Shown piece by piece: positions 44,501-56,771 of a stretch of DNA of 64,000 nt; the stretch's first letter is position 1, and each line of letters opens with the position of its first letter. The position numbers and the translations under genes were made by a program. Under the pieces are notes generated by a model. The model was not told the DNA's origin, made no database searches, and saw only the letters and a list, made by a program, of their open reading frames with translations. Source of the DNA: Watersipora subatra (lineage: Eukaryota > Bryozoa > Gymnolaemata > Cheilostomatida > Watersiporidae); assembly GCF_963576615.1 (NCBI RefSeq), contig NC_088714.1, positions 31,466,643 to 31,530,642 of the forward strand, written 5' to 3'.

Positions 44501-46056
44501 TTCTTGCCTACCCACTTTTTCAACTTCGGATAAAGGCTAATTTGCTTTATTAATTTATAAGCTGTTAAACAATTAAGTTTTGTAGGAATTATTTAAAGGG
44601 TGCAGTGAGCACTTACATATACACAATGTCATACTCAATCTCTACATTAGTTGACTTACTTAGTATATAATTTTAAACTTTCTTAATTAAACTTTTATTT
44701 TAAACAGAAAATTGCTAACACAACTATATTTACTCTAAAATGGAAATGGTATTTTGAAACTATTCTACATATTCAATTATTAGCTTGTTTGAGATTGCGT
44801 GGCAGGAAGACAGAAGATCCAGCTGATCAACTCATCCAATTAGCAAATTGAAACCATCATAAACAATGTTTCTTTATTGGGCTCAAACTAATAAATGTAT
44901 GTTATCATTGCGCATTTGTGCTACTAGCAATTATGGCCTACATTTCAATTATACAGCAACAGGCCATTGACAAAAGCAGGTTTTAGAGGCTTCCATTTTA
45001 AGATCACCACAGTTCAGTGTTCATGTTGTCATGGTAATATGGTCAAGCGGACTAGAATAATTAACCATCGGTTGTATGCGAAGGACATACACAAGACATC
45101 ACAATATATGAGAGTACAATATATAAGAGTGTACAATATATACACTCCTATCTTTTACACATATATGCATCTATTATGTATATACATTCATGCTTGTCAT
45201 GTATTCTGAAATTGAAACCCACAAACTCTGACCAAAAAATTTGAATGAATAGAAACAGTCAATTGCTTAAATAGCTCAAAAACAGATAAGCTCTGCGGTA
45301 TGGAGAAGCCAAATCATTTATATCACAAAGTTAAATAAAGCAGTCCTTCCTTTTATTGCAATGATGCATGGTAGGGAAGTCAACAGCACAGCACCAATAT
45401 AATAAACAAATTTATCTCTTGAAGACAACTTTGTTACTAGCTATTGACAAAAAATTAATAGGGCTAAGCTGTTGAATTGATTAGGATATAGACCTGTTTC
45501 ATAAAAGAAATCGAATGCTACAATTATGAAATTAGTAGTAGTTAAAATGAACCAACTAGTGTCCATTTGTAAGCTGCCTTTTACCTACAAAGAACATGCA
45601 CGATATGATTGAATGTCATCTATTACAGACACACTTAGAGAAAACCAACAGCAAATTTTTATTTGTGATTGTTCTGCTACAATAAAGGATACTCTCAGAC
45701 CTTATTACCGATCTGTTCTAGCTCCCTCAGGATTAGTGGGAATACATAAACATGGAATGCAATGCTTGTGTCTGGCTCATGCCACTATACCTAAAGCCTT
45801 CTTAATCAAATAGTTGTTTATTTAGACCGGAGCAATATTAGTATTTGAATTACCTCTGTAATAGAGTACAAAGGACGATATCTAATGGACCTTCAGTTCT
45901 TAAGCAAACACATCGTCATTGGTCAATAACATCAAGCACACTCGCTTACTCCGGTATCTTTGTTGATAAATTTACCACTCATCGATACCTGATTGCTGGA
46001 GTCCGTTAGCTGTGTAGTCATCGCAGTTCTTTTCAATTCACACTACAGCATTACAG
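41587..46056. other. Intergenic spacer
   Basis: About 4.5 kb, AT-rich, between the two supported genes. Short frames at 42756-42956, 43000-43200, 44967-45209 and 45613-45813 have no domain signal or convincing splice sites. Any upstream exons of the kelch gene (a BTB domain for example) would have to be here, and I did not find them. Confidence 0.55.
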
Positions 46057-46240
46057 CAAAGCCATAGCTGATGTAAAAGCTAGTATTTGCTCCATGTGGA
46101 ATTTTTCTAAAATGGTCGATCATCACAACTCACAGATGTATGCAAATGCTTTACCCTGGGATCAAAAGGAAGAAAAACGACTGCTGAAGGAAGTGACAAA
46201 GGATGGGGTTCTCAAGACAGTCGTTACACCAGTTCATAAG
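46057..46240 (+). CDS. Kelch gene exon 1 (or first visible exon)
   Basis: Ends at donor 'gtatgc', phase 0. Candidate starts are ATG at 46094 (MWNFSKMVDHH), 46112 and 46136. The frame is also open upstream (KAIADVKASICS) to 'cattacag' at 46056, which could be an acceptor entering in phase 2. Downstream it reads LPWDQKEEKRLLKEVTK. No domain recognised. Confidence 0.55.
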
Positions 46241-49200
46241 GTATGCGATTGATGGTTGTCATTTTAGTTCAACTTCATAACGGAAAACTTTTATCTACAC
46301 GTTAGAACAGTATTCACGCTAAATAATCCACAAAAATTGGTATATTTATTTTTAAAAGAGTTGTCGCCTCGCATCAGATGATAGCAAAGTACAATTTGCT
46401 TGCTGTTTATAGCATGGGATCCTTGCAAAATAGAGTCATCTACAACACAGTCTCAAAATAGCTGGCTGTTAGCATGATTAGAGGGCAGGAAAATAAATTT
46501 AGAAACTCTGTAAGTTTAAACTATCGTGCCATGAGCTGTATAACTGTTCCATCAAGTCTGTCATCCAATCTTTAGTCTAGTCAACAAAACCAGGTTTTTT
46601 TGCCCTCGGTGAGGCAAAAGATTCTGATCCCAGGTAGGGCTGACAAGCCATCTAAGGGTACACTAACAACAGCCATAACCTCGGAAGCTGTCGGCTGTAA
46701 ATAGAGATAGTTAAGTAGCATAGTAGATATCCTATGATAAGTACATAGTAAATACCCTATGATACGTACAGAGTAGATACCCTATGATAAGTACATAGTA
46801 GATAACCTATGATAAGTACAAAGGAGTCGAGTAGACTGGTGTAACCATGAACCTTGGCACAACTTTCAAATAATTCATACATCTGATTTTTGTCTAGAGC
46901 CCTAAACAATAAACAATATCCTCTTTCTAACACCTAACCAGGTAACTTTCGCGTGTGTTACCAAACCTACTAACCCATGTCAGGTCCTACAACTATTCTA
47001 CTTAGTTTCAGTAACACTCTGTTGACATTGATTCTTGTTTTTAAGACCTTATGGTTAGGATAAGGAACCTAACAGCTTGTGAGCATGCTTTCTTCTCATT
47101 ACCTCCTGAAAGTGATTATCTCGCCGGCATAATTAAGTGTTCGAGTAATTGCGAAATAAACTTAGCCTACTTTGAAAAGATATATCTATGGCATTTCTCT
47201 TTATTCCATCATTACTTAGGCCTACTTGAATACACAAATGTATTTCCAGTAATAACTATTAGAGAAAGCTAATAACAATGGACTATAGAAACCAATAACC
47301 AGAAGTAAACTGCATATTCAGAACTTTTTTTATCATTCAGTAACTTTCAGTAACTATGGTTACCAACAGCAAAACTAGCAAGAAACTCAGTAGTTTTGGA
47401 GAGCTCCTTGTCATAAGTGAAATCAGTTGAAAGGACAGAAAAGCCATGAGATCACTGAAAGGTCAAGGCATCTGAAATTAGTTAGTGCCAGCCAGTACAG
47501 CCAATTGACAACCTTACAAGCAGCTATTAGTAGTATTCCAATCAAAATGCTTTATGATACCTAGTGCCAATAGTTAAACTTGACTAACCAGTACAACTGC
47601 CACAAGCTAACATCCTTCTTTTCATGTAACTACTACTACTAGCACTCAAACCACCATCTTACCAAGTAACTAATACCACAGGAGCTAACTAACCGGCTTT
47701 CAACTGTAGATGTATGCCAAAGTCGCAAAACTAGCATTGAACCAAAGCAAGAAAATGATGGTTATCGATAAAACAGCCACTGGACTTATTATCTTTTACG
47801 ACCTGCTAGAGGACGATCACGGTGTAACTGTCGATCAGCCGAGTAGAGAAACACAGACATGCGACCTACTGTCATCGATCAGGGACTTTGCTGTGGCTTC
47901 TATAGACAATAAAGTATACGTTAGCGGAGGTTTAGATGTCATTGATGAGTCTCCAGTCAACGCCCTAATTGTGTAAGTTCTGAGGCTAATTAACTTACTA
48001 GCAGTTGAGAATAGCTCAAAGGAATTTCTTTCAATCTATATAATGAGATAAAATTAATTACACTGGTAGATCAATTTTCTGATACCTCTTGCCTTGAACG
48101 AAATATTGGAGTGGCTTTACAGGTGGCTTCTTATAGCTTAGGAGAACAATGTGAAACTGCAGTTTTAGCAAATCGCCAAATGCCAGAATAAAATTAGTAA
48201 TCATGCGCTTCAATTCAACATTTTTATTTGAACCGAGGTGTTGGAAAAACAAGGATATCTGTTTTAGTTGTATAATTATAGAACAACTTGTTGGTAATAT
48301 GATGAAATATTACAACTTGACGGCAATCTTATTTTGCAGTTGACCATGTTTTTTAATCAATTGAAATGGAATTTTGGTACACAAAGTTGATTGATTTCAA
48401 TACTCACTTCCTATGTCAAAAATTTTACATGTTGGAGCATATATTCTTACTCTTACAAGAATACACTGTATTTTATTTAATTTCTTCTACTACTCAAAAA
48501 ACCTAATCATAATTTAGAAAATTAAATGCAGTATTAAAACAAATATTTTATATAAAAACATTAGAACAAATAAAATCAAAAAATTAAATTATTTTTAAAG
48601 AGCTAAATTATTGAAGTAATGATAATCAACAATAAGATTTATAATATTATTCGACTGTGAAGGCACAAAAGAGTTTAAGCTTGACAATGTGTGAGTCTAA
48701 AAATAGAACTGGTGATAAAAATACTCCGTGTAAAACACTCTAACTTAGAATAGCTGGCATTCAGACTTATCGCTTGTATCTTTTCCTTATATTAGTTTAT
48801 TCTTTTTATTTTTATTTAATTATTAAATAAATTAAATTATTAATTAAATTTTATTCTTTTTTTATTTTCATCTTTTTCGTATTAGTTCACATTTTAGTTT
48901 TGAATTTACCAGCTTCCTAACTTTCATCTATAAAATCGAACTATTTCAAGGAACTCAGAAAATAGCGTGTTGGAGATTATTTCAGATGAATAGTCAAATT
49001 TTAGCTCTGATATAGCAATACAATGCATAAGCTAGAAAATCATACATCGAGATAGCCATAAGTAAATTTTGGCTGTATTTACATAGCATATGAGCTTCAA
49101 CCAAAATTTTACTGATGACGTTTATCGTCTTTCAACTTAATTTATTATTTTTATAACCAACCTGTATATAAGTAGTCATAACTTGTATATCACCCTCTGG

Positions 49201-52200
49201 ACTACATGTATTTATTTTCCTTTGAGAAAAGACCTTTGTTGATTAGGTTCGTACATAAAAGAACAGAGGCACAATGTATTGTACTGCTATAAGGACCTGC
49301 TAGCTCATGACAAAGTGTCTGGACTTGCGAATAGAAAGAAAAAGCTGTTGAAATCTATTATTTGACTCGTATGATAGAAACACTCCCTCTGAACTTCAGA
49401 GGGTCGTGTATAATTTACTCCTATGAAAGCTGCATAACTATTAACTGATTCACTTTTGCTAAAGGTATAGAAAAGTTAATGTTACTATCTAAGGATCCAT
49501 TATTGCTTTTCATTGCCATATATAGCAGCTTGTTGATCATTTAATATACAACCACGTCTTAAGGGTAGCTGTACATCTACACTTTACAGTAAAGATTAAC
49601 TCGGTTCTATTTGAACTGCGCCAAATTCTTAAAAACGTGCAAAAGCTCATTTCACCTTTCGCAAAGCATAGTGGTTTGCTTTTTTCCAAAAATGAAAACA
49701 TTTTTGTGAGTCAAGCGCTAGTTAAATGTCATCACTAATTTTATTATATCATGGCATATATACATAACTGTAAGGACAGAAGTGAAGAGCTTTTCTTGTA
49801 CAGGTATGATGGATACACTGGAGAGTGGAGGCTGCTTTCTGGAATGAAGAAAAACAGATGTAACCATACAATGGTCAACTGGAAGGGTCGTCTCCTCGTC
49901 ACAGGTACTGATATTTTTTGCCATCAATCCATCTTCTTTATTCCAATGTTCTTCAGGAAAGAAAGACATTAGACGTGCTATATAAACTTGGGCCACTCAT
50001 AATGATAATACTTCATATTTTAACTGTGATTTTAATGTGTTCAAACCCTGTTACCATATGTTTACCTAATCCTTCCGCAAACTAGTATCCACCTATAATT
50101 GGCATCATCATAAAGAGCTAAAATAGAGAAGAATCTTTTGTAAAAAATCGTTGATCCGCTCTCAAAACCTGCTGTTTACTTCCTAAACAGAACTCACTGT
50201 TACACATTTATGTAACACAGTAGGGAAATAATAACGCTACCAAATATTTTAACAAAGTGATATAAATCTTTCCATTTCATGTTTTGAAGAATATGAAAAA
50301 GATAATGGCTGTGTTACATCAGATATGTCATGTTGTGTATATATGTAATTGCAGATGTTATATTTTTTATATAGTACATGGTATAGCTGTTGTAGCTTTT
50401 ATAGCAATAACATGTACGCTATGGCTGTTGTATTTCTATAATGTGCATGTCATAGCCATTATATCTTTTATAATGTCTGTTATAGCTGTCATATCTGTTG
50501 TAACATATTTGCTACCACCATTTCATGTTATAATAGATATGCTATAGCTGTCAAAGACATTAGATAATCAATTTACAGGTTTAACTAAAGTTGTATGCTT
50601 TAATTACAATGCACTATTAATGCCAGGCGGAGAGATAAATGCTCACAAAAAATTGACTTCGACATGCGAAGTCTACTATCCAGAAACTGACAAATGGGTG
50701 CTGATAGATCCCTTACCCGAGCCAAGGTGCTGCCACGCTTGTGTAGTTCATGATGGTAATGTCTTTCTCTCAGGAGGCTTGTGCGCGTCTCAACACCCTC
50801 AAACTAGCATCTGGTGAGTGCCAATAGCTTAAGCTATGAACTAAAGCGATTCCTATTTATTTGTGTCGGACTTGTTGGAGCGGTTGTCCTCACTAACTTC
50901 CCCGTTCGTTATAATTTGTTAGCTTTTATGGTGTTATATCTGGTTCGGTGAATCAGTCTTTATATACTAACTTTTCTGGTCCACTGACAAAGCTATTCAG
51001 CCAATAAAGAAATGAAGAGAAAGGAAAATAAAGCCTTTAAGCAGAAGAGTTTCTACCAATAACATATTACCTTATTTCAAACTTGCTCATTTCTGCATTT
51101 GTATTACACGTTTCAAACCTCTGCTTAAACTATGCCCAGAACATTTGTAGTTATCCTTCCACACATATCACAAACATCATTTTCTATTACGTGACACCAA
51201 CATTCAATTTATGAAACGAGCTTGAAGTTTTCTATTACTACAACCTACAATGTACTATCCCTACATCCCTACTCTTCCACAATACTATTAGATTACCAAC
51301 TTCTAAACACTTTTGTTCAACTCACTCAATAGTTCCTGATTTCTATCTTCTCATTTTTATCTTGGCATGTAATGAAAAGCATCGTTTTGTTGATGACTAC
51401 TACTACCAATAATAAGTTATATATTCATTCAATACTGGATCATAAACTACTTTTCATCACAAGAGAACAAATACAAAAACGCAAAGCTTGTTACGTTTTA
51501 ATATCGTTATAATGTTCGTTGCTAGACAGCCCAATATCTTTAGGATTGCTACTGTCTTGCAGCTGTTACTGACCAAAACATTTACACAAAATTTCCACAT
51601 TTGTGGTTAAACTAATTTTCATTTTATTCCTACCCAGGATCTATGAGCAAACAGCATCAAAATGGCTGTCACTAGATGAAGACTACCCTGTTGAGCTACC
51701 ATATAGGTTAGCCAGACACAGCATGATATCCCATTATGATACAATATATATAATTGGAGGTATGTAGTCTTTGCTTTTACTTCTCACTAACATACGCTCA
51801 TACAACATCTTCACATTCATAGTACAGCTCCACAATTGGTGCTCATCCTTCTCTTGATCTGTTTTGGAAAGACAAATCCGGAGAAAGATTATTTATTTGG
51901 GTAGATTTGGCAGCAAATTCAGTCCTTCAAATACAGGCTGAAACACATTGATTTTCTACTTTGCTATTTTGATACAAAATATCAATGAATACATTCACTT
52001 TTGAATTTTGTTTATGAGAATAACTGACAACTGTTGCCTATTACTGTATATGAGTACTACCACCCCAGACTATCTGCAACTGTTGCCTATTACTGTATAT
52101 GAGTACTACCACCCCAGACTATCACCCTATTACTGTATATGAGTACTACCGCCCCAGACTATCACCCTATTACTGTATATGAGTACTACCACCCCAGACT

Positions 52201-55200
52201 ATCACCCTATTACTGTATATGAGTACTACCGCCCCAGACTATCACCCTATTACTGTATATGAGTACTACCACCCCAGACTATCACCCTATTACTGTATAT
52301 GAGTACTACCACCCCAGACTATCACCCTATTACTGTATATGAGTACTACCACCCCAGACTATCACCCTATTACTGTATATGAGTACTACCGCCCCAGACT
52401 ATCACCCTATTACTGTATATGAGTACTACCACCCCAGACTATCACCCTATTACTGTATATGAGTACTACCACCCCAGACTATCACCCTATTACTGTATAT
52501 GAGTACTACCGCCCCAGACTATCACCCTATTACTGTATATGAGTACTACCACCCCTGACTATCACCCTATTACTGTACATGAGTACTACCACCCCTGACT
52601 ATCACCCTATTACTGTATATGAGTACTACCACCCCAGACTATCACCCTATTACTGTATATGAGTACTACCACCCCAGACTATCTGCAACTGTTCTATGTA
52701 ACATTTAGTTATAATTGCTGAATTTGCTGCTAGTTGGTTGTTTCATCAATTTTAATCTTGTAACATCCTGGCAGTCAGACCGCCCCAAACATCAAAAACA
52801 ATCGCAAATGATAAAAAAATACCGATACTTGCTGGCGACATCTACAAAAGCTTTATGTCTGTTCATTTTTTATGGGTACGCATGGACCAGTAATTTGAAC
52901 TACGCTCAAGCATTGATTATAATTATGTAAGCCGACATGACCAGAGAGTATATAGATGAAATATAAACAGTGACTGCATTAAGCCTGGTTCCCATATACG
53001 TCACAAAGCACCGGCGACAGCACCGTAGGCTATTAGTGGTAAAATGGGAACCTACGTGCCGGGTACCGCCAAGGACCGCCGGTAGTTGCCGGCGGTATCG
53101 CAACAGTTTCGCGCTGCTCAAATTTCGCAAAAGACCGCAGGTAAAATCTTCCTGAAATGCACTGTACGGGTGAAGGTCACCATTATAGAAACGACGTGGC
53201 TAGAGAGCATTTTATTTGGTTACGCGATTATGTTTAGCGATGCAGCTTATATGTGAACATATGCCGCCGAGCCTAACGTCGCAAACGTTTTGCTGCGCAA
53301 GTTACCGCCGGAGTATCGCAATGGATATGGGAACCAGGCTTTAAACCCAACCACTGAGTTATCATTATGCCCTGCTATAATGAAGATTCAACCTACGCAA
53401 TGGTTTCTACACATAAATATCTGCTCTAAGCTTAAACATTGAATAAGTAGCTACTGATATTATAGATTGAATACAGGTCAGTATTTCCTGTGCAATGTCA
53501 ATACTGTCCTTGAGCTAGGTGAGAGTCTGTTAACAATCTCGAATGGAGTAGCTCATTACAGACTACAGCGATAAAAAATCGGCCAAACTCTTTTTGACAC
53601 GTAAGTGCTTTTGTCGATGAGCTCTGAGAGCCCGACTCATAGCCATACGTTCCTGCAACCAATCAATGATGAACCATTGACTCAAGGAACCTTAATGAAT
53701 AACAAATCTATGACCACCAAACTAACAAAATAGAGTTAGCCTTTGATCGGACGTTTCTGCAATTATCCTGTATATTCAGACTCTATTTGCTTCAAATGCC
53801 AAACATCATTTAACTTTCTGCCAACAATGTGAAGATATGCAAACTGTTGTCATAATAAAAGATTCGTTACAGGTCTTACTAAAACGGAAGGAGAGAAATC
53901 GAAAGCTGTGCGCAAAATAATCTCGTTCAAGCCACGAGTTAGTTATTTAGGTAAGTCCAGGCCAGTTTATCAACTCTAGCCCTATTGGCGTTACAGCATC
54001 TCTCCTCGAACACTATTATTTATGTAATATAAAACACAGGTTTGGTTTGTGGTTAAATCATGCAGAGTTTATAGTTTGCAGCTTGTAAAATTTAAAAATA
54101 ACACCAAGTGTGGTGGTCGTTCGCCGGAGTCAGAGGCGAGAGGAATACTGATGCCGAGGCGATCGACGCCAGGACAGGGCCCGACGCAGGCATCTGTAGT
54201 GCTTTTGGCTGGCCGATGGTCAGCTGATAATTCGACCCTACAACCTAGGGGCTGAGCCTAACCAGCCTGATCTTAAGCATCCCATGTGAGCAGAGGAGAG
54301 CACCTGGAAGTCTCACACTGTGCAGTTACTTATATATGGTCATAGCATACAGTATTTAAGTGCACCCAAATATATATTTGCGAAATGACTCTCATTGCCT
54401 TGTACTCGAGTGGTTTGATTCTTTGGGAGCTAGCAGAGGAACTCGGTCAGTTCCCTTGGGCATGAAATGCAAATATTTTGTTCATACCTAGAGTTGAAGT
54501 ATTAAGTAGTTACTGTGGCATCAAATTGCCCATCAGCGGAGCTATTCGATGTGCTGCCATGGCTCATAGGTTATGAACACTCTTTGGTGATTGTCTTTTC
54601 TAGATAAAAAATGAAAGACATAACCGCGGGTTAATCTGTGCATTTACAGAAAGATAAATGTAATATTATTCTATACAGCCAAACCTTGTAAAGTAAAGTT
54701 AACCCTTTCTAAGATTCGTTTCATACGTTGAAACTCTCGTATGTTGCAATAAATATTTCTGTAGGAGTATATCATACACCATTTAAGTTGTTCTATAGCT
54801 CAAAAATTAATAATAAATATTTCAGGTAATGGCACAGCATTAAAATAAATGCGTTATATAATTTTAAAACTCTGTAAAACTGAATGCAAAAAATTTAAAC
54901 TAAATAAACTTATAATCAATACAAAGAGATACTTATTGTCATTTTGATTTACGATGACAGATGAATTGAATACCCCAGCAGTCCCTGGAAAATTACCTGC
55001 TAATAAACATGTAACTTCATGTATTTTAACATAGATGTGAGTGGCAATACTTAGATATGTACTTTTACATAGGCATAGGAGCACTGTGTGACAACATTGA
55101 CAGAAACAAGTACGATAGAGTAACACCCTGGAGCCATAACCACAAGGCACTTCCAGAGCCATTGCGTGATGCTACTGTGCAAAAGCTAGGTATTGATAAC

Positions 55201-56645
55201 TCTTTTCTTAGCTGCCAGGCAAGGCCAATGCCAGCATTATTCGCCGCTTGAAACAGTAGTACACACACCTACAATAATGATAGGGCATGTAATTGGATTT
55301 GATAACTTGCAATGGCATTTGATGCATGAAAATGCCGCTTTTTGTCATGGTAATTATCTTTCTCTTTTACCAGGAAATGACATAATCATACTAGGAGGAA
55401 GCAACGATGGCAACCATAATGAAAGTGTAGTTACTTACAGTATGGAATTTAACACTATACGGACAAGCAAACTTTTCTCAAAGTCCTTTCCAAGTATGTA
55501 CATGTATCTACAGTCTTCTAACCCAGAAAACTAAACTTAAAGGTTGACTTGCAACAAAATTCACATTACAGTTATTTTGTATCATAAGATTCACCATGTC
55601 TTACTCTGTTGTGTTGTAGGTGCAAAATATATGGAAATGTGATTACAAGCTCTTAAAAGCTCAAAAACGAACAGTTAATCACAGCCATTCCGAAACCGCC
55701 GTAGTTTGGATTCGCTTTCTAAAACGGCTCAAATGGGACGTAGTTGTTACAGGATGGTTTCTGTTTACACTTTCATGCAACCTCATTCGTCGAAATATTT
55801 TCACAAATATACTTCACGCATTCAATAAAACCATGTCTATTGTTTTTATGCGTCTGTTTTATCGTCATTGTAATGCTGTCACTTTTAACACTGATATCTT
55901 ATAACTTACCGTAAAAAATCGTTAAACTTTTTAACCTTACCTCGAAGGAGTATATATCATTGTCTGATAATCATGACGAGCCTGTTGGTCACCTGTGATA
56001 ATCGAAAAGTGCTGCAAAAATTATTTGCGAAGTATTGGATCACGTTATCAGATTACGACTTGACGATTGAATAATGCCAAAATAAAACTGTAAAGTAGCG
56101 AGCATCTATATTTGATAAGGGGTCTTCGGTAAAACCCGAAGTGTTTGTCAGAAACTAGTGCTACGATAAGTTTTATATTGAGCCTTTTATTGGCCTTTCA
56201 ATTCACGTGAGAACATACGTGACAAGATGATAATCAAACTGGAATGACCATCAGATAAATAAACAGATTCCAATCTACGGCGGCTTTTCGTTTTTGAGCT
56301 TTTACGAGCTGGTAATCACATTTCCACGTATTTGACACCTACAACACAACAGAGTAAGACATGGTGAATCTTTTGATACCAAATAACTGTAATGTGAATT
56401 TTGTTGCAAGTCACCTTGAATATTTCCCCATAACTCAACAATTATAATTGCCATCAATTTGGCAGCTAACATAATTATAGTAATGAAAAACAATAAAATG
56501 TAACACATGTTGTATGCTATTTGACTGATAACAAAGGACTGTCGTTACAGGAGGCCTGCTCATGAGCAGTGAAGGGGTGCTATTGGAAAAGACAAGTAGG
56601 AAGTCTCTAGAACAATTTGTGCCAAGAAACTGGCCTCTCTGGTAG
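46057..56645 (+). CDS. Kelch-repeat protein, nine exons
   Basis: Joined exons: 46057-46240, 47710-47972, 49804-49904, 50627-50813, 51638-51759, 53873-53950, 55079-55189, 55374-55493, 56551-56645. All phases agree. From the ATG at 46094 the product has 407 residues. GG pairs followed by Y..W positions mark kelch blades: VYVSGGLD..YDGYTGEW, RLLVTGGE..YYPETDKW, VFLSGGLC..YEQTASKW, IYIIGGLT..ISFKPRV and IIILGGSNDG. Kelch blades fold into a beta-propeller used for protein binding, often in Cul3 ubiquitin-ligase adaptors with an N-terminal BTB/BACK. No BTB is visible; the frame is open upstream of the ATG back to an acceptor-like AG, so the 5' end may be incomplete. Confidence 0.82.
46700..46820. 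repeat. Tandem repeat, about 26-bp unit, 4 copies
   Basis: Copies of 'tagataccctatgataagta' in the first kelch intron. The rest of that intron (46241-47709) shows nothing coding. Confidence 0.85.
47710..47972 (+). CDS. Kelch gene exon 2, first kelch blade
   Basis: Acceptor 'tttcaactgtag', donor 'gtaagt'; phase 0 to phase 2. MYAKVAKLALNQSKK leads to MMVIDKTATGLIIFYDLL and DNKVYVSGGLDVIDESP. The GG and the following Y in exon 3 define a kelch blade. The Met at the exon start could be an alternative initiator. Confidence 0.8.
47973..49803. other. Kelch intron 2, no feature seen
   Basis: About 1.8 kb of AT-rich sequence, especially 48530-48870. I find no exon or repeat I can support. An inverted-looking short frame at 48058-48252 has no context. 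Confidence 0.55.
49804..49904 (+). CDS. Kelch gene exon 3
   Basis: Acceptor 'ttttcttgtacag', donor 'gtactg'; phase 2 to phase 1. VYDGYTGEWRLLSGMKKN closes blade 1 (YDxxTxEW), then CNHTMVNWKGRLLVTG opens blade 2. Confidence 0.84.
50627..50813 (+). CDS. Kelch gene exon 4
   Basis: Acceptor 'cactattaatgccag', donor 'gtgagt'; phase 1 to phase 2. Joining gives VTG-GEINAHKKLTSTCEVYY, a regular blade, then PETDKWVLIDPLPEPRCC and VFLSGGLCASQH. An upstream AG (after 'aatttacag', 50578) is also in frame and would insert 16 residues starting GLTKVVCF into the GG loop; the shorter form fits the kelch consensus better. Confidence 0.8.
51638..51759 (+). CDS. Kelch gene exon 5
   Basis: Acceptor 'ttattcctacccag', donor 'gtatgt'; phase 2 to phase 1. 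WIYEQTASKWLSLDEDY closes a blade, then RLARHSMISHYDTIYIIG opens the next. Confidence 0.84.
52037..52692. repeat. Minisatellite, 40-bp unit, about 16 copies
   Basis: Highly homogeneous copies of 'actatcaccctattactgta' plus 'tatgagtactaccaccccag', differing mainly at one A/G site (accACccc or accGCccc). It lies in the kelch intron between exons 5 and 6. Confidence 0.95.
52745..52880. repeat. Dispersed repeat, single-arm copy
   Basis: 'tcatcaattttaatcttgta' and 'acatcctggcagtcagaccg' followed by 'gataaaaaaataccgatac' match the family seen at 23470-23920 and 37990-38135. It lies between the 40-bp minisatellite and the PIF-type MITE. Confidence 0.65.
52982..53340. mobile_element. PIF/Harbinger-type MITE, 359 bp
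   Basis: Terminal inverted repeats 'agcctggttcccatat' and 'atatgggaaccaggct' are exact, and each end is flanked by TTA, the 3-bp target duplication typical of PIF/Harbinger elements. The interior is GC-rich with 'accgccgg' motifs, unlike the surrounding intron. No coding capacity. Confidence 0.82.
53873..53950 (+). CDS. Kelch gene exon 6
   Basis: Acceptor 'gattcgttacag', donor 'gtaagt'; phase 1 to phase 1. Encodes GLTKTEGEKSKAVRKIIS and FKPRVSYL, the second half of the blade opened in exon 5. Symmetric. Confidence 0.78.
54100..54480. other. GC-rich island in a kelch intron, possible solo LTR
   Basis: From 'tgtggtggtcgttcgccgga' the composition switches to GC-rich for about 200 bases, followed by a TATA-like 'cagtatttaagtgc' and 'cgagtggtttgattctttgg'. 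The layout is like an LTR, but I found no clear target duplication or paired LTR. Confidence 0.3.
55079..55189 (+). CDS. Kelch gene exon 7
   Basis: Acceptor 'acataggcatag', donor 'gtattg'; phase 1 to phase 1. Encodes GALCDNIDRNKYDRVTPW, then HKALPEPLRDATVQKL. Two in-frame acceptors six bases apart (after 55072 or 55078) would differ by the dipeptide Gly-Ile. The segment is a long loop between blades. Confidence 0.77.
55374..55493 (+). CDS. Kelch gene exon 8, last clear blade
   Basis: Acceptor 'ttctcttttaccag', donor 'gtatgt'; phase 1 to phase 1. Encodes NDIIILGGSNDGNHNESV and VTYSMEFNTIRT, with the GG and V-Y positions of a kelch blade. Confidence 0.83.
55541..56416 (+). mobile_element. Long-TIR foldback element, TTAA-flanked, copy 1
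   Basis: The left arm starts 'aggttgacttgcaacaaaat' and the right arm ends 'attttgttgcaagtcacct'; the arms are inverted for about 150 bases (both include the equivalent of 'aagctcaaaaacgaacagtt', the right arm more diverged and shorter). TTAA precedes the left end and TGAA (mutated TTAA) follows the right. TTAA targets are typical of piggyBac-type transposition. No transposase is encoded; the short frames inside are by-products. It occupies the last kelch intron. Confidence 0.8.
56551..56645 (+). CDS. Kelch gene exon 9, terminal
   Basis: Acceptor 'actgtcgttacag', phase 1 in. Encodes GLLMSSEGVLLEKTSRKS then LEQFVPRNWPLW and the stop TAG at 56643. It is a short C-terminal extension after the propeller. 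Confidence 0.75.
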
Positions 56646-56765
56646 GCCCAATTGACTTAAGCAAACCACTGAGTGACCAACGATTGATCCTTACTTTTAG
56701 GTGCAATCAATAGGAATTAAAACATGTATCGGCCTTCTCCAGGAGAACTGGTAGCAAAATTTGAC

Positions 56766-56771
56766 AATAAA
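56766..56771 (+). terminator. Polyadenylation signal of the kelch gene
   Basis: AATAAA lies 120 bases after the stop codon, a normal distance for a short 3' UTR. Confidence 0.55.

Noticed and set aside
45613-45813. Frame MSSITDTLRENQQQIF as a kelch-gene first exon
   Set aside because: No BTB-like pattern, no donor in a fitting phase, and no homology I recognise.
55620-55904. 94-codon plus-strand frame in the last kelch intron
   Set aside because: Falls inside the TTAA foldback element; the same arm sequence occurs elsewhere without keeping the frame.
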